DNA from: Saccharum officinarum
Taxonomy: Eukaryota; Streptophyta; Magnoliopsida; Poales; Poaceae
Assembly (NCBI GenBank): GCA_020631735.1
Contig: CM036231.1
Coordinates: 3,809,831 to 3,873,830 of the forward strand
DNA length: 64,000 nt
Reading direction: 5' to 3'
The notes beneath the pieces were generated by a model, which saw nothing but the letters and a program-made list of their open reading frames with translations, did not search any database and had not been told where the DNA came from. The stretch's first letter is position 1; every line of letters begins with the position of its first letter. Both the position numbers and the translations under genes were made by a program. Positions 43,350 through 56,302 of this stretch are shown here, piece after piece.

Positions 43350-44663
43350 ATGGCTAATAAGACTTTACTTGAATGTTCAGCTCCAAGTGTAAGGAACATT
43401 CGTACTGGACCAACACTCCAGACGGACAACCTTGAATTTGAGCTCAAGCCAAGTCTAATCAACCTAGTGCAAGCTACTACATTTGGTGGAAAGAAAGAAG
43501 AAGATGCCACTAAACATCTGCAGAATTTTCTGGAGATTGGAAGCACCATCATCATCAAGGACGTCACCCAAGACATCATACTCCTTCGTCTCTTTCCATT
43601 CTCACTAGAAGGGAGAGCGAAGCAGTGGTTCTACACCAACAAAGAAGACATCAACACATGAGATAGATGTTTGAAGGCATTTCTATCAAAGTTTTTCCCT
43701 ATAGGCAAAACTCATGCCTTAAGAGAAAAGATTTACAATTTTCAGCAGCAAAAAGGAGAAACCATTTCAGAGGCATGGGAACATTTTCAAGAGAACATCT
43801 TGGAATGCCCACACCATGGAATGGAAGATTGGTCACTCATGCACAGATTCTACTATGGATTAACCCAAAGATCGCGTGAGCAACTAGATGCTACTGCTGG
43901 AGGTTCATTTATGTCACTCACTCTTGGAAAAGCAAAATATCTGATGGAGAAGATAGCAAAGAACCAGAGTTGGAAACAAGACAACACTCAACGCTGTCGC
44001 CAGATTGAAGAAGTTCCAGAAGAAGTGTGTGCACTATCAACAAAGATGGATACACTGTTGAACTGGCTTGACCAAAGAGCCAATTTCAAGAAAGATCGTC
44101 AAGCAATTCAAGATGCATTCGATGCTCAGACTAGATGTGAAGAGTACCTAGGAATGGAAATTCCGGAGAATCAAGAAGATGCAAACATCATCAACAACTC
44201 TTCCATGCTGCAAATGCAAAGATGGAATCAAAAGCAACAGACTACATATCCAGCTAAGTACTCAGGCAATTTTAATAATTCTTCCAATTTTAAGCAACCC
44301 CCTCTACGAAATTTAATTTTGGAACAAGCTAGAATTAATGATACTATTGTTAAGAAACTTGCTTCTAATGATAAAATTCTAGAGGATATAAATACTAAAA
44401 TGGATAACTTTTCTTCTGCTATAAAAGACCAACTTGATCATAATAAAAAGGTAGAAACTCAATTATCACGGTTAGCTGCTTCTTTTGCCACTAACAATGA
44501 GCAGGTCAAGGGTATAACCACTAGACATGGTAAAACCACTAAAGACCCACCTTATCCAGAAGGGGCATAGAGAAAACCAGTACCAGTGATACCCACAGTG
44601 ACAGAAGAAAAGGATGATGAAGTAGAAGAAGTTCAACCACAAGTGCAAGATTTCTAAGACACC
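43350..44663 (+). pseudogene. gag: gag of Athila-like element, interrupted by in-frame stops
   Basis: Starts MANKTLLECSAPSVRNIRTGP. The capsid-like region is typical of Athila Gag: ATTFGGKKEEDATKHLQNFLEI, LLRLFPFSLEGRAKQWFY, CLKAFLSKFFPIGKTHALR, GETISEAWEHFQENILECPHHG. A coiled-coil C-terminus follows (about residues 315-390). The frame is uninterrupted except for stops: TGA at 43659-43661 where the family has Trp, TAG at 44568-44570, TAA near 44655, and one more (TAG) near 44713 in the linker to protease. Each can be explained by a single C-to-T or G-to-A change. Non-functional. Confidence 0.85.
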
Positions 44664-44762
44664 AATATCTTACCCTTCCCACGCAGAGATCGAAAACTCA
44701 AGATGGATGCATAGTTCAGTAAGTTTGTTGAGATTATTCAAAAATTATATATCAATGTCCCT

Positions 44763-45383
44763 TTGTTAGATGCATTGCAGGTTCCCACCTATGCAAAGTA
44801 TGTTCGAGACATCCTCAACAATAAAAGACCACTGCCTACCACTGAAGTGATCAAGCTGACAGAAGAGTGTAGTGCGGCCATCCTCAACACATCAATCAAG
44901 AAGAAGGATCCAGGATGCCCCACTATCGACTGTTCAATTGGAGATCAACATTTTGACAATGCGCTGTGCGACCTTGGAGCAAGTGTCAGTGTGATGCCCA
45001 AGGCAATCTTCGATAAACTTCCACATGCAAAGCTCGATCCAACCTCGATGTGCCTGCAGCTAGCGGACCAGTCACTCCGTTACCCTATGGGAATCATCGA
45101 GAATATTCCAGTCAAGATCAGAGAATTCTTCATACTAGTCGACTTTGTGGTTTTGGACATGCAACCAGACTCAAGAGTGTCACTCATTCTTGGGAGACCC
45201 TTTTTTAGTACCGCAAATGCCCACATCGACGTCGGAATTGGAGAAGTCAAATTCAACATTGATGGACGAGAAGAGTATTTTCCATTCAGACCAAGACCTG
45301 AGTTAAGCTCCACTGCGAAGATGATAGATGAAGGAGTCACACAGTCACCACTCATATGGATGACTATGACCCCAGAAGAATAA
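44763..45383 (+). pseudogene. Athila-type aspartic protease
   Basis: In the same frame as gag. Reads VPTYAKYVRDILNNKRPLP, LTEECSAAIL, the active-site region ALCDLGASVSVMPKAIFDKL, and SLILGRPFFSTANAHIDV. The DLGAS active site and GRPF block are typical of Athila protease. After the stop at 45381-45383 no RT sequence follows, so the pol gene was lost or never present in this derivative. Confidence 0.85.
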
Positions 45384-46553
45384 ATCTAGCTAGAGTAGTC
45401 TGATTCGGTGGACTTAAAAATCCTGAACCATCGCTGGGAGGTAACTCGGTATTTATCTGCATTTAATTTTTGCATAGCATATTTACTTATTCATGCATAG
45501 AAACAAATAATAAAAATCAATCTCATGGCATAATTATTAAAGCCCCATATAATTAATATTTACCGAGCATGAAAACCTCTGGTAAATAATAATCACTGTG
45601 GTGGTAGAAAAATAAAAATACCATCATTAGAATTCTAATTCTTCATAGTTTCATAAAAGTAATTTTTCTTTGCATACTTGTGTGATTCTACGGTGCAAAT
45701 ACGGGAGACATACGGACCCATGGGACCCACCTCAATCACCTCACTTCACACCACTTCACTCCACCACCTTCACTCTCCTCCATTCTTTTTCAACCACCAC
45801 ATCACATGGAGCGTCGGCAGATGAAGGCATCTCTTAATAACGAAGCAAGGAAGTTAGAGAAGGAAGGGATGGATGAGTGGGCCCCCACATGGGGCTAGTC
45901 GGCCCCACCACCAGGCCGGCCAGCCTCCCTCTCTCGCGCCTATAAAAAGTCTACTTCTCTCTCTACTCCACACACCGCAAAACACTCAGAAAACATACCC
46001 CCAACTTGAAATTCCAAAATCCAAGTACGGTTTGAGAATTCTTAGTTTTTGAGTAGATTTTGAAAGTTCATGAGTGGAGAGAAGTATTCTAAATTTTTTA
46101 GAGCCACATTGAGATAAGAATCAGTAAGAGAGAAGTGCTAGAAGTTGTTTAGAAAATCATTTAGTAAGGAGAAATGCTGCCCGAATAATCTAAGTACTAG
46201 GAGAAGTCAAGATATAAAATTTTTAACTTGAACGACTGACTTCTGGACGACTGACTTTCGGATCACTGACTCCTAACTATGTATTTATTCTAACCCCTCA
46301 TTATTTCCACCAGTTGTGTTTGTGTTTCTGTCTGTGTAACAGGATGAGTGGACTCAAGAAAACACTTAGGAGTGCGGCTGGAGCATTCTCTTTTCACAAG
46401 AGAACCCGCTCCTAGACCGGATCATCATCACGGGCTGGTTCTGACTTAGACATGTCATCCATGCCCCGGTCCTCGTCCGCCAGCTAGCCAGAACACCACG
46501 TACTCCTTCAAGAGCATCATATAAAGCTTCGCACCACCTATGAGAAGGATCTG
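45384..46553 (+). other. Non-coding internal region of the Athila-like element
   Basis: No coding block recognised. TATAAAAAG at about 45950, followed by CT-rich sequence, looks like a possible internal promoter upstream of the accessory ORF. In the ~200 bp before 46554, stop-broken fragments (for example near 46340) may be the decayed start of that ORF. Confidence 0.5.
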
Positions 46554-47980
46554 ATGAGATTGTACAAAGATCGTGAGTTCGAGCATACCCCAACCTTTGA
46601 CCCCTACTTCTTACAAAAAATAGGTATGGATGCTGAATTCGATCTTATTTTTCGCAATATTGGATGGGATAATAATTGGAGTATTTCGGAGGATGGATGC
46701 AAATTACTTACTTTAGAATTCCTCTGCACTCTATCTTTCACCGAGACTTATGTTTCCTTTAGGCTGTTTAACAAACAATATGAATTTACTTGGAAAGAAT
46801 TCAGCCTCAGACTAGGATTCCCTGATGCTTGCGGAGTAGAAATAGATGAACTTTTGAGCGATTTTCATAGAGAGCAATTTTGGGAAGATATTTCAAGCAA
46901 AGACTATTGTTCTGACCCATGCACGAATGACATTCACAATCCCACTTTGAGAATTATACATAAATGGTTAGGGATCACTTTCTTTCCTAGGAGGGAAGGT
47001 CGCATAGTTAGGATCGAGGAGATGAAATTAATGTATGCTATGATCAAGAAACGTAAAATATCTCCTGTTAGGCTCATGGTAACATTTTGGGCTATCCTTC
47101 ACACTTTGCAAGGCCCTATCACCATCACTTCTTGGATTACACATCTTGCCGAAAACCTGAATTTGTTAGGGAATGCTAGTATTACCTACATCTCCACACC
47201 CCGCCGATCTCTTGACATTTACTTTTTCAGTCAAGCACATCTGTTGAAATAAAAGGGCAATAGAATCTTTGTAACATACAAGGGATTTATAAATGAATAT
47301 GAACTGCCGAACAGACCACTTGGTCTATATGCCGTGGAGACATTTTTGCTTGATTGGCAGAGACCGACCAGGGGAGTTGGAAGAAGTCCGTCCGCCAGAA
47401 TAACGAGAAACACTGTGCTTAGGTACACAGGGGAAGATGGTTCACCCCCTGCACCAGCTTTCACTCACTATCAAGGATTTGACCAACCAGGACCATCTGA
47501 ACCGAGACACCGGGCATGGGAAGATCAAACTTCCTATGATCCGCCCACGCCAGAAGAAAATTGGGGCAAGGTAATTTTTCTAATTATGTTTCGCAGAAAT
47601 ACAAAGATTCGGCATACATCTAGAGAGGACGCATGTCTTTCTCTACGAGGGGAGTCCATGATGCAGCACCTACACCACCACCGTACTCATACCATGCCTC
47701 TCATGGCTACCCCGGGTACTAGCCGGAGCAATACCCGCCTCATCCTCAGCCTCAGCCGTACCACCGGCCAGACTTCCAGAACTTTGATATCCATCTCACG
47801 CATCTTGAGATGGGGCAACAAGGTATCATAAACACGCTACATTAGCATACACAGTGGCAGGAGAGCACGAGCAACACGCTTGGGGAGATGCGTGAACAAG
47901 GGACACAAACGTATGAAGGCCTCCTCTACTTCTTCGAGCAAATGGGTATCGATTACCCGCCACCAGCACCACCTCAGTGA
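46554..47980 (+). pseudogene. Athila-type accessory ORF (plant 'putative transposon protein')
   Basis: First frame 46554-47252: FEHTPTFDPYFLQKIGMDAEF, DLIFRNIGWDNNWSISEDGCKLLTLEFLCTL, FTWKEFSLRLGFPDACGVEID, TNDIHNPTLRIIHKWLGITFFPR, MKLMYAMIKKRKISPVRLM. I associate this with the non-enzymatic protein encoded by many grass Athila-like elements and often labelled a putative plant transposon protein; its role is unknown. After the stop at 47250-47252 the reading continues through 47334-47560. A further frame near 47840-47980 (TLGEMREQGTQTYEGLLYFFEQMG) looks like its C-terminus. Decayed. Confidence 0.6.
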
Positions 47981-49540
47981 CCGAAGTTGAGCCAGCTTAG
48001 GGGAGGACCCCCTCAGATAGTAAGTTTTTCTTACCCGTATTATTATTAGTATTAATATTAGTATTACTACTATATCTAAAAAATGGGGAATATGATAAAA
48101 ATACAAAAATATATATTAATATGTTTAGATTATTTTTCTTTGTGAGCCTTTTGAAATAAAAATAGAGTGTGTATGAACTTGTTTTTGTGTCGAATAAAAA
48201 ACTTGAACTATCATAAATAGTTGCTTCATTTGTAATTCTTCTGAAGTACCTAGCTTCATTTAAGAATTATTCCTCTGTTCCAAAAATATTCATTGCCAAA
48301 TCTTTAAACCTGTGGAGGAATATGCTTGATCCAAAGCTTAGGTAGTTGGGAGATAAGAAGTGAAAGAGTTTTGAGCTGTCATTTATCTTGTTCTAAGTTT
48401 TAATGAAGTCTTGAAGAGTTCACTTTTGAAAAAAAAAATTAAATGCACATGATGAGTCTTTGTATGATAGATTAAATTTCTACCACAACCATACATGCTA
48501 GGATAGAAAACCAGCACTTATTTTATTGCTACTTGTATTTACATTGAGTACTGTCAAACTTTGTTGACCTTTAGAGACCTGTCATACTCTTAAAATCAAA
48601 ATCATGTACACTCCACTTAAATTTGCTGCTTCTACACTGGAAGTACGCAACAACATGCCTTTCCATTTAGAACCACCATAAAAATGTTTTACTCCTACAC
48701 TGGGAGTGAACAACAAAAACATGCCTTGTAGGATTTTTCCACCTATTCATACATTTCATAGCCTCAGTTATTATTGCTCCAAATGTTTGTTGTTATTATC
48801 TCTCAATTGTTTCATGATAGACAAGAAGTCTGAGCTATGTAAAAAAATAATATATATATTTATGCATAGCCAAGACTTTCTTTGTCTAAGTTCTTAAGTT
48901 TTAAGAGAGATCAATCTTTCTAAAGGAGCAAGGTAGAATTAGGATTCATTATTACTTCCACCATATATTTAACCTATTCCTTGTATCCACACACATGCAC
49001 ATCCTGATTTGATTGTATGACTAGTTTCTCTAGATCCATTGTTTGACTTTACAATATATGTTTTGCAAGTATGTATGAGTGATCTCACCCATAAACTCCA
49101 TATAAGCTTCTTAGTCATACGGTGAGAGAGAAGGCACAATGATATTCTGACTTATTCCAAAATACCTTGAGAGAAGGCAAAACATCATCGTTGCCTTGGT
49201 AAGGAATTCCAATGTCACATATTGAGAGATTTGTAAGTGTCATACAATACAGACTCTGAGTTTTATTTCGAAAATATAATTAAAAACTTTAGGATGGAAA
49301 TAGAGATGAAGAATTTGAGACATAGTGCTTGACTTGATTACTTCTGTTTTCTGATTATCCAAAGCTCAAGTGAAAGTTAAAACCCCATGGCTAAGGAACT
49401 AGAGCAAATTTTCAAAATCTTTTTGAGGATAATTCTTTTCTGATGGCTTGTGTATTTTTGAAGGATGATAATTTGAAGTAACTTAGTTATCTCTGGATTT
49501 AGTTTTGCTAAGGGACTAGCAAAGTTTAGCTTGGGGGAGT
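47981..49540 (+). other. Non-coding 3' region of the Athila-like element
   Basis: AT-rich, no ORF of note. Ends in the purine tract ttgggggag (49531-49539) just before the 3' LTR. Confidence 0.65.
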
Positions 49541-51039
49541 TGTTGATGGTAATTAACTATCATTTTAAACTGTCAACATAAGAGGAATAAATGATAAAAA
49601 GGATCACCACATTAGGTTTAGAGGTTTAAACTAACAAATTCAACGAGTTTTGGTGATTATGTGTTTTTCAGGGGCTAAGCTGCATAATACAGAATTGATC
49701 CTCCTTCCAAGAGAAGAAACCGAAGCAATCGGCCTAATCTCCACGTCACGGATGCGGATAGGGATTCTAGAAGACCTAAACCGACTCCATGAGGCGACAC
49801 GAGCCAACCCGTCGCTAGGTGGGGCCGACCGGCCCTTCCCTGCGCCGCCTCGGCTCCTTCTCTTGCAAGCTACCTATACCGCCTCTAAGGATGCATCTAA
49901 ACCCCACGCCAAGGTTGGTTTGATCCAAGGGCTGCGGTTCCACGCCCTGGGCTATATAAACAGCCTCTAGGATCTCCTCTTAGGGAATCAGTTGAAGAAT
50001 TAGATCATCTCTTCCTCATTTGTGAAGGCAAGGCTAGAAGTTAGGGTTTCTAGAGAGAAAGAGAGTTAGAGTTCTAGTTCAAGTTTAGAGTTTAGTCTAG
50101 ATTGATTCAAGTAGAGGCAAGCAACTGCTTGGGATCAGGATCGTTTGTCGGAGACTTGGTAATTTCATTGTAATCATCATTCGACTTTATGCTACTTCAA
50201 TATATTTCTATATTTCAACTTTATTCTATTCTTGAGATTGTTCTTGTTCTACATCTTGATATGAATATGATTAGTAGAGAGTTTATGAATATGTTCGTAG
50301 AAAGCTTGATCCAATTCTAGATAGGATTGAGTGGCTGGCATATTGTAGGCGTGGTGCTTAGATTATGCTTGTCTGCGAATGCACTCTATGCTCTGGGCCA
50401 TGTGATAGATCGCGGGTGTGACATTCCTGTTGAGTCCTTTGTAGTCCACTCCTCGAGTATAGAACTTAGTAGAACGCAGTTATAGGGAAGATATCATTAC
50501 TTTGTTCTTGACTTTTCTCTCAGTAATGTTCCTTATTTATAGATGACATGTTGATTATATCATAGATGATTGTGTATAGCTAGATTGATTAATAGACTGA
50601 TTGAATAAGAAATACTTATGATTTACATCTCTAAATTAATCTCCATGACTACTTGACTTGAATAATGTTAACTCCCTCTTGTCTCTGGAATACCCATGAT
50701 TTTTATTTACCATTTATCTTATTTGTCTTACCCCTTTTCATGACAAGTGATTAGTTGTTTTGATATTTATTATTGAGTAAGTGCAAATGATTATCTCTAC
50801 TGCCATTGTAATTATTTATATAGTCCCGTTTCGATTTTCCTTTCCTTGGTAAAATTATAAATAACGATACTTAGGAAAACCTGGGTGAAATGCTACAATG
50901 GGTGTATTTATCTGTGCGCTTGCGGATATATACTATAATATCTTTATTTAGTTAAATGGCATAAGTATAATACAACCACACTCTTGGTGTCATGTTGGGG
51001 ATGACAACCTAACATGAGTGACGTTAAAAAGTGTCAACA
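49541..51039 (+). repeat. 3' LTR of Athila-like element
   Basis: 1,499 bp, TGTTGAT...GTCAACA. It differs from the 5' LTR by many single-base changes and by the absence of the 19-bp duplication. Confidence 0.9.
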
Positions 51040-51431
51040 ATTATTACAAACCAAGTTCAGGTAGCGGAAGCAAAGTAGTTTTGGAAATAACACAACACTT
51101 AGTTCAATTACATGCCAGTACCATGGTCATTTCCAACAAAAGCATCATAGGTAAGATAACTTAGAGAAACCATGCCCCATGGTCTAATCTTCATCCGCAG
51201 CAGGGTGAAGATAACTCTGACAGTACCCATGGTACAACATATCATCTACAACAAAGAGGGAATAAACCCTAAATACAAGAATGTACTCAGCTAGACTTAC
51301 CCGTCGTAAACCAGAAATAAAATAACACCAAGGATCATGCAAGGCTGTATAAGTGGGGCTAGCTTGACGAAATTTTGCATAAAAAGCCATTAGTTGAACT
51401 GCACCTTTTATAATTCGGTTAATAAGTTAAT

Positions 51432-54400
51432 TGTAACACCTCAGGTGTTTAGCTCCATAACTGCATTGCATTTGCATGAGCATAAGCATGCATCATTTCA
51501 TGTTATTTTATGTGGTTGCAACTAAGGTGGTTGTTTTTAGAACTTTGTTTGGTCACATCATGTGACACTAGATAGTTGGTGTAACTAAAGGGTAGAGTAG
51601 CCAATTATATCTCACAACACCTTAGTTATACTTAGGGTCACTAATGGAGCAAGGTTCATGTTGACCAAAATCACCAAAATGTCCTCCAAGGTGTAGTTGA
51701 CCAGCATTTAGCCCTAGGATGCTCTAGTTTGACCAATTAAAAAGCCTAGCTTAGAGACCTTGCATGGAGGAGCACCCTTAAGCAAAGTTGTAGGAAATTT
51801 TATGGGGAACAAAAGTCTCAATATGACCATCTCATAAAACTAGCCAGAACATGCTCAAAAATGGCCCACAAGTCAGCTAGAGGGGCTGTCTCAACACTTA
51901 GAATTTTTCTAAGTCCCAAAAGTGTCCCTCCAGTTTTACTGTGACCTACTTTGAAAGCTTGTAGTTTGCAAACTAGACCAAACCAGCTCCAACTCATGTT
52001 GACACTTTTGTAGTACTCACCTAGCTCTACAACATTGTTAACATCACCATCACCTAGTTCTAAATGGTTTACGAGTTATGGTGCCTGGAAAAATGGGTTT
52101 CAGTCGGTGTGACTCACTGAAACTCAGTTTCAGTTTTGGGTGCCTCACTTTAGGACGCTATATCTCAATAACTAAGCCAAACCAGCCCTGGAGCCAATTG
52201 ACAAAGTTATAGCCCTCATGTAGCTCTACATAATTGATGTAGTCATCTTCGAGTAAATCTAGCTGGTTTGGGAGATATTCACCGTCAAACTGTTGCTGTC
52301 AGACCACCACGTCGGGCTCTATTTAGTCGACGGCGGCTCCTTTCAGTCGACAGACAACTTCGCTGTCGTGGCGGCCGCGCAGAGCAAGGGAGTCGCATGG
52401 CGCTCGTGCCCTGTCGTCGCCTCCACATCCCGAGCATGCGCGCGGGTGTGAAGTCGGGGCCGACACCTCAACCCCCACCAATCGCGCTCACCCCTCCCCT
52501 TTCACTCTCGCTCTGGCCAAGCTCACCGAGGTGGAAACCGAGACGCCATTGCCGCCTCCACTCCGGTGAGCTCGTACGCGCTCTCCACCGCACTGCCGCC
52601 CACACAAACGCGTCCACAGCTCCGCCTTGAAGCCCGCTACCTCACCGTCCACTCCACGCAGCCAATCGCGCCTCAGTAGGGTTGCATTTTCGTTTTCCGC
52701 CGCCGCAGTACCTCGCCGGAGTTCCTCCGCGCGACGGCTCTCTATGGCTAGGGGTCTCTGGGCGTCTCTATCGCCCGCTTGTAGGTGCGTTAGGGTCGAG
52801 GTAGAATGGGGATGCTCATCGAGCATTAGGGTTGGGACGTCGGGCTCACCGACGGTGAGATTTCGCCACCACCGTACCGGTGGTCCGCCATGCCCGACGA
52901 CGAGCACCTTTCCGTGGCTCCGCCGCCCCGTTCTTGCCACCAATCGACTTAGCTCGATGACGTGGTCATGCTCGTCTGCTTAGCTTCGCCGGTCGGCTCA
53001 CCGACGGCGAGCTCCGGCGACCGCAGCTCCTCCCCTCCGCCTCTCTCTCTCTGACCGGTGGGGCCATCTGGTCAGTCGCACGCGCGCGCGGGCGGGAGCC
53101 ATAGCAGGCCACGCGTGGGAGCGGGCCGCACCGCGCGATGTGGGCCGCGTCGGCTTTGCAGGCCGGCCCGGTAGCAGGGTTTTGGATTTAGTTTTTGTTT
53201 TCCTTTTTATATTTTACCACAGATTTTGGGTAAGAATTAGGAAATATAGATCTAGGGTTTTACTTGCCCAAAAAATTATGAGATAAATTTTGTTAGGATC
53301 TACGTGATGTGTAGTATTTTAGAAAAATATAAATTGGTTATGTGATGTTTAGTTTCTGGGAGATTTAAATAGGTTTTTGAAATGTGTTTTAGATTGCATG
53401 CAAACTTGTTTAAATCATATCTTGAGTTTCATTGTTCCAAAAATTATGAAATTTCGTGGGTAGGCTAATTTATACATATGCTAGCTCTGGTAAAAAAATT
53501 GGGCAGTAGTGCTTAAGTACTTTTCAAGTTATAATGCTATCTTGTTATTTTAGGAAATACTTAAATGAATTTTAGTAATTTTTCTACATGGGCAATGTTC
53601 TTACAACTTATTGGAGATTGTCTTGGTATCCTAAAGTGTCCAAGAAAAGTAGGAAATCTGTTGTTTGACACTTTTTAATATGATTTGTTAATTATGCAAA
53701 AATCAGCCTTTTTGGCTTATGAATTTTGTTTAGGGAGTTTCTGTAAATAATTTTAGTTCAAATTTTTACAGTGGTCTCTTTTTGGTTCATAGAGTCTCCT
53801 GTAATTTTTGTAGAATTTTAGGAGCAGTTTACATATATGTTTAAAATCCCACTTAATTAATTAAGTAAATTAATAAATGAGTACAAATAAATATTCTAGG
53901 TGGGCACACCTTACTTTCTGGTGTTTTGTGACCTATGTGAACTTGTGGTAACATTAGTTTGACCTTAAGAGATGTTTGCCACATAAATAAATATTTAATC
54001 TTTGCAATTCTAGGTTTTCTGGACAGCTGGTAGTATTTCTAGGTTTGACCTTTGATAAAGTGGTTGCTGGAAAACTTGTAAATACCAAAGTTGTAGTAAG
54101 CTTGATAAACTAGCTTGTGTCAAAATTTGGGATCATTTGGCTTAGTAGCTTAGGAGTTATTGCTGTTTAAAGTGACAGTCCAGAGTTTGCTACTCTCTGT
54201 TTGGAGAGGACAGATTCTGGAACTTTGGAATTTCGACTAGGTAAACTTTGGAATTAAGTGTTGTGGTCTGATATTTTGTAGAGTATTTTATAAGCTTTCC
54301 ATATTGTCTTGTATCATGTTTTTAGGATTTGAGAATCTCCAGTTATGATAAAAACACGTAGCTGCTGTCCAGAAATTATTGTCATGATAATTGATGATTT

Positions 54401-56302
54401 GTTGTTGGTAACCTAAGTAATGTTGTTCTTATGATTTTTAGGTGTTAGGGCCTTAACTGAAGCGGAACAATTGTACATTAGGTTGGGTAGATTAGGTAAG
54501 TACTTCTCCACCGGAGAAGAGATTTACACGTACTGATAAAGTGACTTGATTAGATTATTGTTTTTGTTTCTAAAATGCATTTCATTCCGAGCATGTTGCA
54601 CCTTTATGCATCCATGATATTTATTGTGCATTCATGCAATAGGTGTACCGAAGGGGGTAACGCTCCTCGAATTCGAGCCAGTGATCCCGGAGGAAGTCCA
54701 GGACCAGCCAGAGGAGCCAGCGGAACCAGTCGGCGGAGGAGACGCCGCTGAAGACTTGCCCGAGTGCCCTGACCACCGGCCCTCGACCTTTCTAAAAGGT
54801 AAGCCCCGATGCATGCTGAACCTACTGTTTTATAAAGTCATCTTGAGTACTTTTAATTGTTTACTGCATTAAGTTGTAGGAGTTATATGAAAACACTTGT
54901 TACATTATACCTGTCCTTGTCCAGATATCGTACTTAATCCTATATTAGGTTTAGGCACGTGTCAATGCTTAGCCCTGCTTAGTTCGGTAGAAGTCGGGTG
55001 ATTTCCGGTCATCTGCGAGATGTAGGAAGGAGTCACGAGTGGCTTTATGGCTATCGTGGATGGAACCATGCCTTAAAATGAAATTGAGACCGGGCGGGAG
55101 TTCGATAGTACAGCCGTAAGACACTTCACGTCTTGGGTGTGGAGCTATGCCCGTCTAAGTCATTTAAGGACCGCTTCGCTGTACGTCCTTGAGTCATGTT
55201 GAACGCAGTCTAACACTTAGTTGGCCGGATAAGTCGTTCCGACCGTGAAGTCAAGTAGTATGGTTTAGGCCGGGAATCGAATGGTAGGTTGCATCTTGGA
55301 GGAGAGAAAAGATGTACTTGGGGACATTGGCGTGAGACCAAGGGGGATTAGAGTCCCTATCACCTGGCAGAGTGTCGCCCTTGGGGACGCTACATTATTC
55401 GGACCCGCGATTCCTGAACTATACAAAAGATGACCTGAGCAGCCCTCGCCAGGCGTGACTCGGTGAGTGTTAGAAATACCCCTCCAGCTGGATACGAATT
55501 CGATTCGAATCGCCGTCGCTCCCGGTTAGTGAGCACTTGACTTGAGCAGCGGCAACATAGATCTCATTAAATGAACATGTGGTTAAGGGAATGATACAAT
55601 GTTGCCACAATTCATACCTGCTCTGGATATAATAATGATAATTGTTTGATTATAATCAAGTGCATGCTTAGTACAGGTGCTAAGATAGATGACAGGTAAA
55701 TGCTAAAAAGAACTGCTAGTACAAGTTATAAGAGTTTCAATTAGTTATGCCTTTATGCAAAATGTGATGTCAGCTAGCCTCTTGTGAAAGCCTTGCATAA
55801 TCCTTGGTGTCATCTTATTTCTGGTTTTCGACGGGTAAGTCTAGCTGAGTACATTCCAGTACTCAGAGTTTATTCCCTCCTGTTGCAGATGATATGCTCT
55901 ACCAAGGCTTCTGCAAAAATTGTCTCCACCCAGCGGGTGACGAAGACTAGATCACTAGGGCGTGATCATCTTTTATGTACTTTCCTGATGCTTTTGCGGG
56001 TTGTTGATCAACAAGACTGGCAGTAGTTAAACAACTGGTGTGTGTTTGCTTCCGCTACTTTATAAACTTGGTTTGTAATAACTGCGACTCTGTGTGTGTA
56101 AACTTATTTCGGAACTACTTGCGAAATGTAACGTATGATGTTGTATGTTGAATGATGCGATCTTGGTTGTAAGCAAGTTAGTTTGAAATCCTTCGTGGTT
56201 TCGATTGACTACCGGGATTATATGGGCTCAAGTTCGAAAATTTGAGCGCTTCGGTGCTTGTTTTTGTACTTGTGCTCTTATAATTTGGTCGGTTCTGTTA
56301 CA
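51432..56302 (+). mobile_element. Giant LTR-like unit B (probable solo LTR, 4.87 kb)
   Basis: Starts TGTAACACCTCAGGTGTTT and ends GGTTCTGTTACA, bounded by the TSD TTAAT (51427-51431 and 56303-56307). No gag, pol or internal LTR pair. Layout as in unit A: AT-rich start, GC-rich island (about 52270-53180), AT-rich middle, small acidic frame (54643-54800), and a 3' part with a short GT...AG intron-like segment (about 55833-55888). It is related to A but diverged, and closely related to C, into which it inserted in the opposite orientation. Best explained as a solo LTR of a very-long-LTR element. Confidence 0.8.

Larger units (their letters stand above)
41546..51039 (+). mobile_element. Non-autonomous Athila-like Ty3 retrotransposon, 9.5 kb
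   Basis: LTRs begin TGTTGA and end GTCAACA (1,518 and 1,499 bp). A PBS TGGCGCCGTTACCGGGGA follows the 5' LTR, the type used by Athila elements, and the purine tract ttgggggag precedes the 3' LTR. The TSD is ATTAT. The inside holds a gag with stops, a protease, and a separate Athila-type accessory ORF, but no RT, RNase H or integrase. The LTRs have diverged by a few percent, so it is clearly older than the gag-only and Reina-type elements. It sits in giant LTR C. Confidence 0.9.

Noticed and set aside
51045..51431. Independent small gene (minus-strand frame 51184-51390)
   Set aside because: It is a piece of giant LTR C; the same wording appears on the plus strand in giant LTR B near 55784-56026.
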